DNA of 64,000 nt from Myxococcales bacterium (GCA_009692585.1 SHYX01000019.1:22195-86194), one strand, 5' to 3'; shown: positions 51,263-60,952, counted from the first letter of the stretch. The notes: generated by a model from the sequence alone, not told the origin. Program-made: numbers and translations.

Positions 51263-53499
51263 CGGCCTGGCTCACCAGCGGCGGCAACTTCGACGGGGGA
51301 CAGCTGGTCTGGTCCGGCGAAGTCTGGGTGGTGGTCGTGGTGGCGACACTCGTCGTGATCGCGCTCTGGTTGGGGACGCGACCGGGGCCGCTGGCGGGGC
51401 GCGTCGGAGAGCTCACCGCGCTCGCCCTCGCCGGCCTCGGCCTGGTGCTTCTGGCGGCCCGCCCGACGTGGCTCGCCGAAGGCGAGCGGACCGAGCCGGG
51501 GCGGGTGGTGGTGCTGGTGGACGCGTCGCGTTCGATGGGCGTCACCGAGCCTGTGGGACAGACGCGGCTGGCGCTGGCCCGCGAGGTGCTGGCGCGGCTT
51601 CCCGATGCCGAACGTTTCCACTTCGGCGGCGACCTCCGCCCCGGCGAGGCCGTGACCGCCGACCTCGGCGCCACCGACATTGCCGCCGCTCTCCAGGCGC
51701 TGTCGCGTCGGTACGCGGGTGAGACGCTCGGAGGCATCGTCCTGGTGACCGACGGCATCGACCGTGGGGGGCTCTTTCGGATCGAAGCCGACGGCAGCCG
51801 GCGCCTCGACCCCTCGGCGCTGCTGGAGCTGCCCGGTCCCCTGACGGTGGTCCAGATTGGGGAGGACCGCGCTGTGCCCGACGTGGCGATCGTCGATGTG
51901 CGGGCGGGGGCGTTCGCCTTCTTGCGCGCGCCCTTCACCATCGAGGTCGACCTCGTCCGGACCGCGGTCGAGCTCGACGCCACGACGGTGAGCCTCACGC
52001 GGAACGGGCAGCCGACGGGAACCCGGCGCGCCACCTTCGACGAGGCCGGGCGGGGCCGGGTCAGCTTCCCGGTCACCCCCGACGCGCCAGGGCGCTTCAT
52101 CTACGAGGTGAGCGTTCCCGCGCCACCGGACGACGCCGTCCCCGGGAACAACAGCATGTCGCGAGCCATCCGGGTGGTCCGCGACCGGGTGCGCGTGCTC
52201 CAGGTCTGTGGCTCGCCGTCGATGGATCAAAAGTTCCTGCGCTTGTTCCTCAAGGAGGACCCGGGCGTCGACCTGGTGAGCTTCTTCATCCTGCGCACGA
52301 TGGTCGACATGGGCTCGGACTACATGCCGCAGGAGCTCTCGCTCATCGAGTTTCCGTACCGGCGGCTGTTCGCAGACGATCTTGCCACCTTCGACCTGGT
52401 GATTCTTCAGAACTTCGACTACGAACCCTACTTCGACCGCGACAGCGCACGCCTGCTCGAGAACCTGGCGGAGTACGTGCAGAACGGTGGCGCGCTGGCG
52501 TTCCTGGGCGGCGATCGTAGCTTCGACCTCGGAAGGTACGCCACGACCCCGCTCGCGGACGTCCTTCCCGTGGAGCTGGGTGTGCCGGGCGAGAACGTGG
52601 ACCTGGCCCCCTTCGCCCCCACGCTCACCGCCGCGGGCGCACGCCACCCGCTCACCCGTCTCGCGGCCGACCCCGTGGAGAACGAGGCGCTGTGGGCGCG
52701 CCTCCCGGTGCTGGACGGCACCAACCTCAGCCTGGGTCCGGCCAAAGACGCGGCGGTGCTGCTCGCTCACCCCTCGCTGACGACCGCCAGCGGTCCGTTG
52801 CCCATCCTCGCCGTCCGTCAGGTGGGGCTTGGGCGCACGATGGCGTTGTCGGTGGACAGCTCATGGCGGTGGTCGTTCGCCGAAGCCGGGCTGGGTGGCG
52901 GCAACCAGGCCTACCTGCGCTTCTGGAAGTCGGCGATGCGCTGGTTGGTGGGCGATCCTGACGATCAGGCCGTCACCATCGAGGTCGCGCGTGAGAACGT
53001 CGAGCCCGGCGAGGTCCAGAAGGCGGTGGTGCGCGTCCGCGACGCCGGCTTCGCGCCGCTGACCGGCGCCACCGTCCTCGGGGAAGTCCTCGGCCCCGCC
53101 GGGCGTACGCCGCTGTCGCTCCCCACCGACAGCCAGGGCCTCGCGACCATCGAGGTCCCCACGGCCCAGCGCGGTGCCCACCGCATCAAGGTGCGCGCGG
53201 TGTCCGCCGCCGGACTGCAGCTTGGCGCCGCCGAGACGGTCTACGCGGTGGTCACGCGGGACCCGGAGTTGGAGCGCATCGCCCCCGACAGCGAGGCGCT
53301 CCGGGCCCTGGCCACGGCGACGGGGGGCCTCTACATCGCCCCTGGCACGTGGCAGGAGCCGCTCTACGACAAAGCCGCGGCGCGGGTGGTGCGCGAGCGT
53401 CGGGAGTCGCCCCTGTGGTCGGCGCCGCTGCTCGGCGTGTTCGTCGCGGCCGTGGCGAGCGTGGGATGGTGGTGGCGGCGGCGGGGTGGGAGGAGGTGA
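51259..53499 (+). CDS. VWA/glutamine-amidotransferase-fold membrane protein
   Basis: A 746-residue membrane protein ending the operon. Two N-terminal helices (VWVVVVVATLVVIALWLG and TALALAGLGLVLLAARP) precede a VWA domain (VVVLVDASRSMG). Then come beta domains and a class-I amidotransferase-like fold (LVILQNFDYEPYF, YVQNGGALAFLGGDRSFDLG). A C-terminal helix with basic end (FVAAVASVGWWWRRRGGRR) anchors it. The ATG overlaps the DUF4159 stop. No catalytic triad of an amidotransferase is seen, so the fold is probably a binding scaffold. Confidence 0.87.
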   Translation: MTAWLTSGGNFDGGQLVWSGEVWVVVVVATLVVIALWLGTRPGPLAGRVGELTALALAGLGLVLLAARPTWLAEGERTEPGRVVVLVDASRSMGVTEPVGQTRLALAREVLARLPDAERFHFGGDLRPGEAVTADLGATDIAAALQALSRRYAGETLGGIVLVTDGIDRGGLFRIEADGSRRLDPSALLELPGPLTVVQIGEDRAVPDVAIVDVRAGAFAFLRAPFTIEVDLVRTAVELDATTVSLTRNGQPTGTRRATFDEAGRGRVSFPVTPDAPGRFIYEVSVPAPPDDAVPGNNSMSRAIRVVRDRVRVLQVCGSPSMDQKFLRLFLKEDPGVDLVSFFILRTMVDMGSDYMPQELSLIEFPYRRLFADDLATFDLVILQNFDYEPYFDRDSARLLENLAEYVQNGGALAFLGGDRSFDLGRYATTPLADVLPVELGVPGENVDLAPFAPTLTAAGARHPLTRLAADPVENEALWARLPVLDGTNLSLGPAKDAAVLLAHPSLTTASGPLPILAVRQVGLGRTMALSVDSSWRWSFAEAGLGGGNQAYLRFWKSAMRWLVGDPDDQAVTIEVARENVEPGEVQKAVVRVRDAGFAPLTGATVLGEVLGPAGRTPLSLPTDSQGLATIEVPTAQRGAHRIKVRAVSAAGLQLGAAETVYAVVTRDPELERIAPDSEALRALATATGGLYIAPGTWQEPLYDKAAARVVRERRESPLWSAPLLGVFVAAVASVGWWWRRRGGRR

Positions 53500-53533
53500 G
53501 CGAAAACGACCGAGGCCGAGGGGAGGTGGGCAA

Positions 53534-53950
53534 CTACGGTGGTGACTGCCACCAATGCACGAGCGCCAGGTCCGTCCGGCGGAAGTCGTCGCCCTTCTGG
53601 AGCAGGGGCAGGGCCAGCGCCTTGGACGCTGCGTACGCGCAACAGTCGCCCAGATTGAGGGCGGCCGGGTGGCGTCCTTTGCCGAACTGCTGGTACGCCC
53701 GATGCGCCGCAACCACCTGTGTCCCGTCGAAAGCGAGGGTGCGAACCGAAAATCGGGCGAGCAGCGCGTCCAGCCCCGCCTTGGCGAGTCCTCCGCGTCT
53801 GCGCTCGAGGACGATGGCGCACTCCATCACGCCCACTGCGCCTATCCAGCGCGGGCTTGTCGCGACGAACGCCTCGCGGATGGCGGGGGCGTCTGATTCG
53901 GACTCCAGCATCGCGATCACCGCAGATGCATCGAGCACGAGCCCCCTCAT
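53534..53950 (-). CDS. vapC: VapC-type PIN-domain toxin
   Basis: A 138-residue PIN-domain RNase. LVLDASAVIAML gives Asp7. VGVMECAIVLERRR gives Glu43. LNLGDCCAYA gives Asp102, and LLQKGDDFRRTDL gives Asp121/122. The acidic cluster is complete, so the ribonuclease should be active. It follows vapB with an ATGA overlap (53947-53950) and is the second gene of the pair, as is usual. Length fits the family (130-140). It is convergent with the Bat-type operon, 34 bases from its end. Confidence 0.92.
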   Translation of the reverse strand: MRGLVLDASAVIAMLESESDAPAIREAFVATSPRWIGAVGVMECAIVLERRRGGLAKAGLDALLARFSVRTLAFDGTQVVAAHRAYQQFGKGRHPAALNLGDCCAYAASKALALPLLQKGDDFRRTDLALVHWWQSPP

Positions 53951-54219
53951 CCGAACGCGCCGTCGTCGTCGTAGCCAAGCAGCTCGTCGTCGGACGCGGT
54001 GGTCAAGCGCGGAAGCGAGCTCACCTGGCTGCAGAGTGCGGTGAGATCCTCCAGGTCGCGGCGTGTGCTCGCTGGTTCGCTCGTCCGCGGGTCCGGGCCG
54101 AGCCCGAGCACCCCGGCGAGCCCCGTCTCGATCAGGGCACGGACTGTGGTGTGGTCCTGGGCCGCGCGGACGCGGGCAGCGTTGTACAGGCGGTCATCGA
54201 TTTCGAGGCTCGTCTTCAT
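53947..54219 (-). CDS. vapB: VapB-type antitoxin
   Basis: A 90-residue ribbon-helix-helix antitoxin of the VapB_antitoxin/DUF2191 type. MKTSLEIDDRLYNAARVRAA is the RHH strand and helix and HTTVRALIETGLAGVL the second helix. The Asp/Glu-rich tail (DDELLGYDDDG) is the usual toxin-neutralising segment. I start at ATG 54219; the frame runs 15 codons upstream through an AT-rich operator-like tract, so that extension is rejected. It overlaps vapC, implying co-translation and autoregulation. Confidence 0.88.
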   Translation of the reverse strand: MKTSLEIDDRLYNAARVRAAQDHTTVRALIETGLAGVLGLGPDPRTSEPASTRRDLEDLTALCSQVSSLPRLTTASDDELLGYDDDGAFG

Positions 54220-54232
54220 AGAGATATCTATA
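54220..54232. promoter_or_regulatory. AT-rich operator candidate for vapB
   Basis: AGATATCT (54222-54229) is a perfect 8-base palindrome inside AGAGATATCTATA, in an otherwise G+C-rich region and directly before the vapB start. RHH antitoxins bind such sites to repress their own promoter. The TATC repeat at 54230-54234 could provide a second half-site. Confidence 0.45.
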
Positions 54233-54364
54233 TCACGGTATCGCAATGGTGACCGCGCCACCACCGCGGAGGGGACAGCGTCCGACGGCGGGGGAACCGC
54301 GGCGCCGGCGGCTTGGCGTCAATGCCGCGCGGATAGCCGAGTTCGGTAACTTTGAGCCGTATGT

Positions 54365-54580
54365 TTGCTCGTCGATGTCGATGTCGGCATCGTTGTCGTG
54401 GTCGCCCCCGAGGCCGTCGGTACCACCCGCTGGGTGCTCGCCCAGCCGTTCCCGACCGGGTCGCGTACGACACGGTGCTCAGATCTGGCCGATCAGCCCA
54501 TCCGGGCCTCGCAGTCCGTGGTGCTCAACCTCGCGGAGGGAGCGGCGCGCCGCCAGGCCAGGTCGGGACCGCCACGGTGA
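54365..54580 (+). pseudogene. Four-helix-bundle (S23/IVP-like) protein remnant
   Basis: One 71-codon frame holds the motif DLADQPIRASQSVVLNLAEG (54482-54541), the signature of the four-helix-bundle family (typically DLADQLRRA..SVxLNLAEG). Upstream residues lack the usual first helix and downstream the frame changes character after AAR. No ATG is present. So this is probably a decayed copy. The rest of the 541-base region 54220-54760, between vapB and the next gene, shows no convincing gene. Confidence 0.5.
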
Positions 54581-54760
54581 CCCCGAGTCGGGTCAAGTCC
54601 AAGCGCACCACCCGCGCCGGTGGCGAACCGCCGGCCCACTGGAGCCGGCGCGGCGGCGGCGGGACCACCGGCAGCGAGAGTTCCACAAAGGCCGGCGGCG
54701 TCGCCAACAGACGGCACCGCCGGCCGTGGTGGAACGCCACAAGAAGGCCGAGGGCGACGT

Positions 54761-56041
54761 TCAGGCCAGGGCCACCGGGCAGGCCGCGGCCGTGAGGTCT
54801 CTGGGCGTCAGCCGAGGGGAGACGGCCACCTGCGGGGCGCCGGTCGGAGCGCGCCGTCCCCCCAGGCTGTCGGTGGCCCCGCGTCGCCTCGGGTCCCTGC
54901 CGGCGGCGGCGATCACGACGTCCGCGTCGGAGGGCGCGCCGGCACGCGCCAAGGCCTCGACCGCGAGACGCCAGCCCAGATCGTCGGTGCACGGGTCCGC
55001 CAAGACCGTCCGCGCCCGGTGCGCCGCGTCCGCCTCGCCGAGGAGCGCGGCAAACCAGGCGCGATACGCGGCGAAGAGGCGGCCGCGGCTGCCTCGCGTC
55101 TCGACCAGCCAGTCAGCAGCGCGGGCGGCGAGACCGGCGAGGGCAGGGGCCCGGGTGGCCAGGGCGCACAACAACTGTGCGACGTCGTCGACGCGCTCCG
55201 CGTCACCCGAAGCGAGGGCGGAGTTCCAGGCCGACCGCGCGGGAGGGGTTGCCTCGCGCCCCTCATCGACGAGATCGACGAGCTGCCCCAGAGCCAACTC
55301 GACGGGAACGAGCGGGTGGCCTTCGGGAACACGCGCCCAGTCCTCCGGCGTCGCGAGGTACGAGGCGGTGACCCCCGCCCGGTCGAAGCGCGCCAGCGCC
55401 GAGCCGTGGGGGATCGGAATCGCCTCGCGCCAGACGCGCGCCTGGGCTCGCATGGGCGAGACGAAACCGTTCTCCGAGCGAGGAATCAGCCCGTCGGCGT
55501 CCCGGACCGCGAGGTTGGCGCCTCGCCGGGTGGGCTTGAGCGCCAGTCGGGCCACCGCCTCTGGGGCCTCCGGGAGCGCGAGGAAGCGCGCCCAACGCAG
55601 CGCCTCGCGGTGCTCCGGACAAGCCGCGAGCGCCCGCCCGATCGCCAGGGCGGCGTCGCGACCGGCTTCGTTCAGCATCCGCAGCGCGGCGACCTCACAC
55701 CACGCGTCGGCGGCGAATCCCGGCGATCGTGCCGTCGTGGCCCGTTGGACCGCGGCCGGGAGCGCCCCGGGCTCCATCCACAACGCGAGGGCGTCCACTT
55801 CGACACCGCCCATGGCGCGGGCCAGGGTCCACGCGCGCCCCGCTTCGGCCGCGCGGCCGAGCGTCAGCATCGCCCGGGTGGCGATGGCCCACGCGTCCCC
55901 GCGTTCCTTCAGGGGGAGGGCAGGAATCTGACGCACTGCGGCATCGAAGCAGCAGTCGCACAGACTCGCTGCGAGGTAGAGTTCGAACCACGGCTGCCAT
56001 GTGGGCGCGGATGTGGTGCTGGGGGTGGGCGGACGAGGCAT
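54761..56041 (-). CDS. Uncharacterised helical protein (TPR-like)
   Basis: A 426-residue soluble protein of no recognised family. An N-terminal Cys cluster (SLCDCCFD) is followed by helical repeats with Ala-rich TPR-like spacing, e.g. ATRAMLTLGRAAEAGRAWTL and DAWCEVAALRMLNEAGRDAA. A middle part (NLAVRDADGLIPRSENGF) is less helical, and helices resume to residue 400. There is no signal peptide. It is divergent from the transglutaminase-like gene across 135 bases. Its role is unknown; the CxxC-like cluster might bind metal. Confidence 0.65.
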   Translation of the reverse strand: MPRPPTPSTTSAPTWQPWFELYLAASLCDCCFDAAVRQIPALPLKERGDAWAIATRAMLTLGRAAEAGRAWTLARAMGGVEVDALALWMEPGALPAAVQRATTARSPGFAADAWCEVAALRMLNEAGRDAALAIGRALAACPEHREALRWARFLALPEAPEAVARLALKPTRRGANLAVRDADGLIPRSENGFVSPMRAQARVWREAIPIPHGSALARFDRAGVTASYLATPEDWARVPEGHPLVPVELALGQLVDLVDEGREATPPARSAWNSALASGDAERVDDVAQLLCALATRAPALAGLAARAADWLVETRGSRGRLFAAYRAWFAALLGEADAAHRARTVLADPCTDDLGWRLAVEALARAGAPSDADVVIAAAGRDPRRRGATDSLGGRRAPTGAPQVAVSPRLTPRDLTAAACPVALA

Positions 56042-56176
56042 GGGTTAGCTCCAGAGGATGCGTCCTGCCGCCAGCGCAACCCGCGTGCCAACGGACCGAG
56101 GCGGCCTTTGGTGCGGTGCCCCGACCGACGTCCGTCGGGGCGTGTCCGACTTCCGTCACCCCCCCCGAGGCTGGCC

Positions 56177-57604
56177 ATGATCCCCTTCTTGCTCGTCGCC
56201 GCCACGGCCCACGGGGCTTGTCAGCTCATGCAGACCGCCAACGGCACCGGAACCGTGGTCCTGGTGCAGGCCATCGCCGAGCCGCTGTCGTGCCGCAGGG
56301 TGACGGTGCGTAGCTCCCGCCCCATCCCCAAGATCGGCGTCGCGATCGGGCATCGCCGAGTCCAGCGCGACCACGTGCGATTCGGCGACCGCGAGGTGGA
56401 GGTTGGCCTTCCCGAACTCAAGGTCGGCGACGAGGTGCGGTTCGACATCGCGCTCGCGGCCGACGACGTCGAGATCATCCTGGGTCCGCCGCCGCCGCGG
56501 GCGACGGGGGCGGAGGAGACCCACGTCACGTGGACCGTGGCGGTCGATCCCAAACATCCGGGCTGGGGCTTCGCCGACCCGAAGTTCGCGACGACGCGGA
56601 AGGAGGTCGCGACGGTCGAGCCGGCCGGACGCGCGGTGGTGGACGAGCCGGGAGCGGCGGCGACCGGCGTGCTGAAGTTGGCGCCCGGCTCCTTCACCCT
56701 GGATGCGCCGGGCGCATCGATGACGGGCTGGGGGAGCGCGGGTGTCACCGTCACGCGAACGCCCAACAAGCTCTTGTTTGTGGCCCCCGAGGGGGGCGAG
56801 GCCCGCTGGCGGGTGTCCTCGATGGCCGGCGCGTCGGTGATCCCGGACGAGCAGACCTTCGTCGAGGGGCTCGACTGGCGTTTTCGGCAGGTGAGCCTCC
56901 CCGAGCCCGCCGTTCCGGTCCGCTACGCCGCGTTGACCGATCCGGAGGCGCTTGCGCGCGCACTCTACGGGGACGTGCAGGTGCTGGTGGACGGTTGGTT
57001 GCCGGGACGGTCACCGCTGCATCCGCGCCAGCTCAACCGCGCCTGGCGGTCGGGTTGGGCGACGCCGGTGGAACACGCGCTCATCCTCGACCGACTCCTC
57101 AAGCAGGCGCAGCTGGTCTCGGCGTGGATGCTCACCGGGGATTCGCCGGAATTCATGACGCTGACGGGCTACGACCACATGCTGGTGGCGGTCCGGGTCG
57201 GGGACCGCGATGTGCTCCTTGACCCGGCATGCACGGTGTGTGCCTTCGACGAGGTGTCGACCCGCGTGGCTGGGAAACGGGCGGTGGGCGCGGCGGCGGT
57301 GGTGCCGCTCTCGGTCGGAGAGCTTCGACGGAAGCTCAGTCTCGTGGGGAGCGAATTTGGCGCGGTGGTGAACGCCTCGGGGGCGGCCGCGCTCTGGCTG
57401 CGCGAGGCGGTCGTGGGTTTCGGCGAGGTCCGTCGCCACGAGGTCCTGGCGTCGTCGTTGGGGATGGCGGGGGCACGGGTCACCCTGGTGGAGGGGCTCG
57501 ACGCCATGGGCGAGCCGATCCGCGTGGAGCTTGCCTCGCCGCGTCCGCCCAGCCCGGTCTTCGTCACCGAGCCACCGTGGATCGGCGGCTGGGTAGACGA
57601 ATAG
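56177..57604 (+). CDS. Exported transglutaminase-like protein lacking the catalytic Cys
   Basis: A 475-residue protein with a short leader (MIPFLLVAATAHGACQ). An N-terminal beta domain of DUF3857 flavour runs to about residue 235 (VTWTVAVDPKHPGWGFADPK). Residues 275-375 resemble a transglutaminase-like fold, with SGWATPVEHALILDRLLKQA, LTGYDHMLVAVRVGDRDVLL and LDPACTVC, but the GDC-type Cys is replaced by the TPVEHA context, so it is probably inactive. The C-terminal beta domain ends near FVTEPPWIGGW. It may be a structural relative of the 1340-residue protein at 23920. Confidence 0.72.
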   Translation: MIPFLLVAATAHGACQLMQTANGTGTVVLVQAIAEPLSCRRVTVRSSRPIPKIGVAIGHRRVQRDHVRFGDREVEVGLPELKVGDEVRFDIALAADDVEIILGPPPPRATGAEETHVTWTVAVDPKHPGWGFADPKFATTRKEVATVEPAGRAVVDEPGAAATGVLKLAPGSFTLDAPGASMTGWGSAGVTVTRTPNKLLFVAPEGGEARWRVSSMAGASVIPDEQTFVEGLDWRFRQVSLPEPAVPVRYAALTDPEALARALYGDVQVLVDGWLPGRSPLHPRQLNRAWRSGWATPVEHALILDRLLKQAQLVSAWMLTGDSPEFMTLTGYDHMLVAVRVGDRDVLLDPACTVCAFDEVSTRVAGKRAVGAAAVVPLSVGELRRKLSLVGSEFGAVVNASGAAALWLREAVVGFGEVRRHEVLASSLGMAGARVTLVEGLDAMGEPIRVELASPRPPSPVFVTEPPWIGGWVDE

Positions 57605-57619
57605 GCTGGCTGGGACGAA

Positions 57620-60600
57620 TCAGGGCGCCTCGGCCAGCCACCGCTCGGCCAGCGCCGCGAACTCGGCATGACGCAGGTTCTGGAGATCGGCAGACACCGC
57701 CGCGAGCACGACGGCGTCGCGCTCCCGCCGGGCCCGCAGCGCGGTGGCCAACAGCACGCCACTGCGCCAGCGGTCGCGCTCGCACAGCTCGAGCGCGCGT
57801 GCGATCGCGGCCGGGCGCGCGTCGTCGTCGGTGGTCAGCGCGTCGAGCAGCTCACGTCGCGAGCGAGTGCGTCCGGACACGTCCGTCGCGGCCGCCAGGT
57901 GCTGACGAGCGTGCTGGTATTCACCACGGCGCCACCGCACCTCGGCGAGGTCGACCTCGACGCGCCCCAGCCGCGACTCGAGCCCGGCGTCCCGCAGGAT
58001 GGATCGCGCCGCGACGAGGTGCCCGAGGGCGCGGCCGGCGTGCTGGGTCCGGGACTCCACCCGGCCCAGTCGGCGCAGGGAGCCGGCGATGCCCTCGGGA
58101 CGACCGAGCACCTCGCGGATGGTCAGCGCACTCCGGTGGCTCGCGACCGCTCGATCGACCTCGCCGACCAGGGCCAGTACCCCTCCGAACAGGTCGAGCG
58201 CGTCGGCGCGACCGCTGGGGTCAGTGGTCCGCTGCGCCGCCAACACCGCCTCGTCCAGGACCTCCAGGGCCTCGGTGAATCGGTCGTGGCGGACGAGGTC
58301 GGCGCCATAGAACCGGAGCGCCCGCGCCCGATCCTCCGGCGTGCCGGCGCTGGCGAGGGCCTGGGCGTGGGCGGCCGCGGCGCCGGGATCGCCGAGCTCG
58401 CTGAGCGCACGGGCGCGAACCGCTGCCGCCATCGCGCCGGGGATTCCGGTCACGGCGGTGAGCGCTTCGCGCGCGAATCCGGCACCGACCAACGCGGCGC
58501 CCACCTCAGCGTTCTGCCCGGCGTCGCCGACGTTGCGGAACGCCTCCAGCGCAAGGTCCGCACGGCCGAGCGCCAGCATCGCGTCGCCGAGCGCGCGCTG
58601 GACCTCCGGCAGGGCACCAGGCTGGTGCGCGCGGGCGATCCGCGTCGCCTGCTCGCTATGGGACAGGGCAAGCCGTGGTCGCCCGTGCGCGAGCGCCCGT
58701 CGCGACGCCTCGACCAGAGGCCCGATCGCCTCGGCGGGGGCGTCGCTGCGGGAGAGGTGCCACGCCAGGACCTCGGGGGCGACCGGCGCGCCCGCGGCCG
58801 ACCGGGCCTGGAGCACGCGCCCGACACGGGTGTGGAGCTGGCGCCGTCGTGGCGTCGTCATGCGCATATACGCGATCTCCCGACTGGCCTCGCGATCGAA
58901 GGCCACCCGTGCCCCCACCTCGTCGGGGATCAACAACCGCTCGTCGAAGAGCGCGCGCAGCCCCTCCTCGGCGCGCGGCACGTCGGCGCTGAGGCGACGG
59001 AGCAGACCCTGATCGACGGTGCGGCCGAGGATGGCCGCCCGCTCGAGGACCTCGCGGGCGGCGGGGTCCAGGGTGTCGATGCGCGCCGAATACCACGCCT
59101 CGATGGACTCTGGGAGATCGTCGCGACCGCGGCGCGCGGCGTCGGCCAGCGCCACGAGCTCGCGCGGGCTCCCGTGCGCGCGATCGAGGATCTTCCTGAT
59201 GACCGCGGGGTCGCCCGCCCGCTCTCCCAGCAGCGGGATGATGAGCGTCCTGGCGGCATCGGCGGAGAGCGGACCCAGCTCGATGGGGGTGACGCCGACG
59301 GGGAGGCGGGTGCGCGGCCGTGCGGTAAGCAGGAGACGCAGCGGCGTGCGCGCGGCTTCGCTCAAGAGCCGGTGCAGCAGCGCGATGGCGTCGTCATCGG
59401 CCCACTGGAGGTCCTCGAAGACGAGGAGCGTGGGGCCGGCCTCGGCCAGCCCCTGAAACAGCTGTCGCAGAGCCGAGGTGACGGCACCGAACTGGGGCGC
59501 CCCCGATGCCACAAATGCATCGAGCACTGAGGTGGCCCGGTCGTCCATGCCCGGAAGCCCGCGCAGGGTCGCTTGCAGCGCGCTGCGCGTGGGTGCTTCG
59601 CCGGCCAGGCGCCGCACCGCGCCCACGAACGGGCCCAGAGGACGAACAGCCCCGTGATCACGACACGTGGCCCGCAGGACGCGCCACCCCGGGTTGCGGG
59701 CGACCCACTCCTGCCACAGGTAGCGCTTGCCGTGCCCGGCGGCGCCGACGATCATCACCGGCGCGTTGGCGTCGAGCAGGGCGTCGAGCTGGGTGAGTTC
59801 GCGCCGTCGCGCGTAGGTGAGATCGGCCTGCGCCCGACGCGGGGTGCTGAGGCCCAGCACCCGCCGCACCGCCACCGGGCGGGCCTTGCCGCGAACGGTC
59901 ACGGCTTCGGCGGGTCCGGCCAGGGCTTCGCGCACCGCCTCCACCAGGGCAGCCGTGGCGACGATTTCCGCTGGTTGTGCCAGGGCCAACAGGCGGTAGG
60001 CCACATTGAGACAGTCGCCGAGCACGTCCCAGGCCAGGCGGGTGCTGTCGCCCAGCACCAGCGCGAGCACCGGCCCCTCCGCGATCGCGAACCTCGCACG
60101 GATGCCGTGGGCGTCGGCGAGTCCGTCACGCGCGGCGAGGGCGTAGGCCAGCGCTCGGGTCGCGTCGTCCTCGCCCGCGGCAGGGATCCCGGCCACCGCC
60201 AGCACGATGGCCCGGTCGCCCTCCGCCCGTACCTTCAGCAGCACGATGTGATGCGCCTCGGCCTCCTCCGCCAGCGTGCGATAGGCGAGGCCCGCGCTGT
60301 CCAACGGCGTGGATACGAACACGGCGACGATACGACGATGTACCGGTGGCGGGGGTGGGAGACCCCGCAACGCCGAGGGGACGAACATCGCGAGCACCGC
60401 CTCGGGCGGTGTGTGCAGCGGACCCTCCGCTGCGCCCGGCTCGTCGTGGTCGAGCGCAATCGCCGCCGAATCGGACTCCAGCTGTTCGAGCGCCTGGAGC
60501 GCGGGGCCATACAGCAGCTCGTGTCGTTGTTCACCGCCGCCCAGCTGCATCGCGCGCACCTGGCCGCTCGCGATGGCTGCGTGAAGCTTTGGTCGGACGG

Positions 60601-60952
60601 CGACGATGTCCTCCATCGCGTTGCGGGCTCGCATCGCGTGACCGGGGCCGCGAAATAGCGCCAGGACCGCATCGCCTTCGAGGCTGGCGAGGCTCCCCCC
60701 GTGCCGATCGACCGCGTAGAAGATTGGGCGGAACGCCTCTTCGACGGTCGCCGCGAGGTCCTCAGCCGCGGCCTGCTCCTGGGCGCGCGCCCGCGCCGGT
60801 GCTTGCCGGTCGGGACGCGACGAGAAATCGGGGATGTCCAGGCGCACGAGGGTGCCGCCGAAGCGCTCCTCCTGGCCGACCGGGGGCAGGGGAGAGCGCC
60901 GTTCGACGAGGTGGCGGGCAAGCCAGGGCGCGACGCGTTCTTCCGGCGTCAA
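57620..60952 (-). CDS. Tandem cyclase-homology/P-loop/TPR regulator
   Basis: A 1110-residue protein with the domain order of soluble adenylyl cyclase. Cyclase-homology domain 1 (about residues 30-200) keeps two acidic metal positions: LVRLDIPDF (Asp39) and LEGDAVLALF (Asp94). Domain 2 (205-370) keeps the cyclase folding motif GDSTRLAWDVLGDCLNVAYR but lacks the first Asp. Then comes a P-loop ATPase with GAAGHGKRYL (Lys409) and Walker B LLVFEDLQWADDD. Helical TPR-like repeats fill residues 600-1100 (ARALSELGDPGAAAAHAQAL and similar). It may make or sense a cyclic nucleotide, or act as a regulator. No effector is adjacent. Confidence 0.82.
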   Translation of the reverse strand: MTPEERVAPWLARHLVERRSPLPPVGQEERFGGTLVRLDIPDFSSRPDRQAPARARAQEQAAAEDLAATVEEAFRPIFYAVDRHGGSLASLEGDAVLALFRGPGHAMRARNAMEDIVAVRPKLHAAIASGQVRAMQLGGGEQRHELLYGPALQALEQLESDSAAIALDHDEPGAAEGPLHTPPEAVLAMFVPSALRGLPPPPPVHRRIVAVFVSTPLDSAGLAYRTLAEEAEAHHIVLLKVRAEGDRAIVLAVAGIPAAGEDDATRALAYALAARDGLADAHGIRARFAIAEGPVLALVLGDSTRLAWDVLGDCLNVAYRLLALAQPAEIVATAALVEAVREALAGPAEAVTVRGKARPVAVRRVLGLSTPRRAQADLTYARRRELTQLDALLDANAPVMIVGAAGHGKRYLWQEWVARNPGWRVLRATCRDHGAVRPLGPFVGAVRRLAGEAPTRSALQATLRGLPGMDDRATSVLDAFVASGAPQFGAVTSALRQLFQGLAEAGPTLLVFEDLQWADDDAIALLHRLLSEAARTPLRLLLTARPRTRLPVGVTPIELGPLSADAARTLIIPLLGERAGDPAVIRKILDRAHGSPRELVALADAARRGRDDLPESIEAWYSARIDTLDPAAREVLERAAILGRTVDQGLLRRLSADVPRAEEGLRALFDERLLIPDEVGARVAFDREASREIAYMRMTTPRRRQLHTRVGRVLQARSAAGAPVAPEVLAWHLSRSDAPAEAIGPLVEASRRALAHGRPRLALSHSEQATRIARAHQPGALPEVQRALGDAMLALGRADLALEAFRNVGDAGQNAEVGAALVGAGFAREALTAVTGIPGAMAAAVRARALSELGDPGAAAAHAQALASAGTPEDRARALRFYGADLVRHDRFTEALEVLDEAVLAAQRTTDPSGRADALDLFGGVLALVGEVDRAVASHRSALTIREVLGRPEGIAGSLRRLGRVESRTQHAGRALGHLVAARSILRDAGLESRLGRVEVDLAEVRWRRGEYQHARQHLAAATDVSGRTRSRRELLDALTTDDDARPAAIARALELCERDRWRSGVLLATALRARRERDAVVLAAVSADLQNLRHAEFAALAERWLAEAP

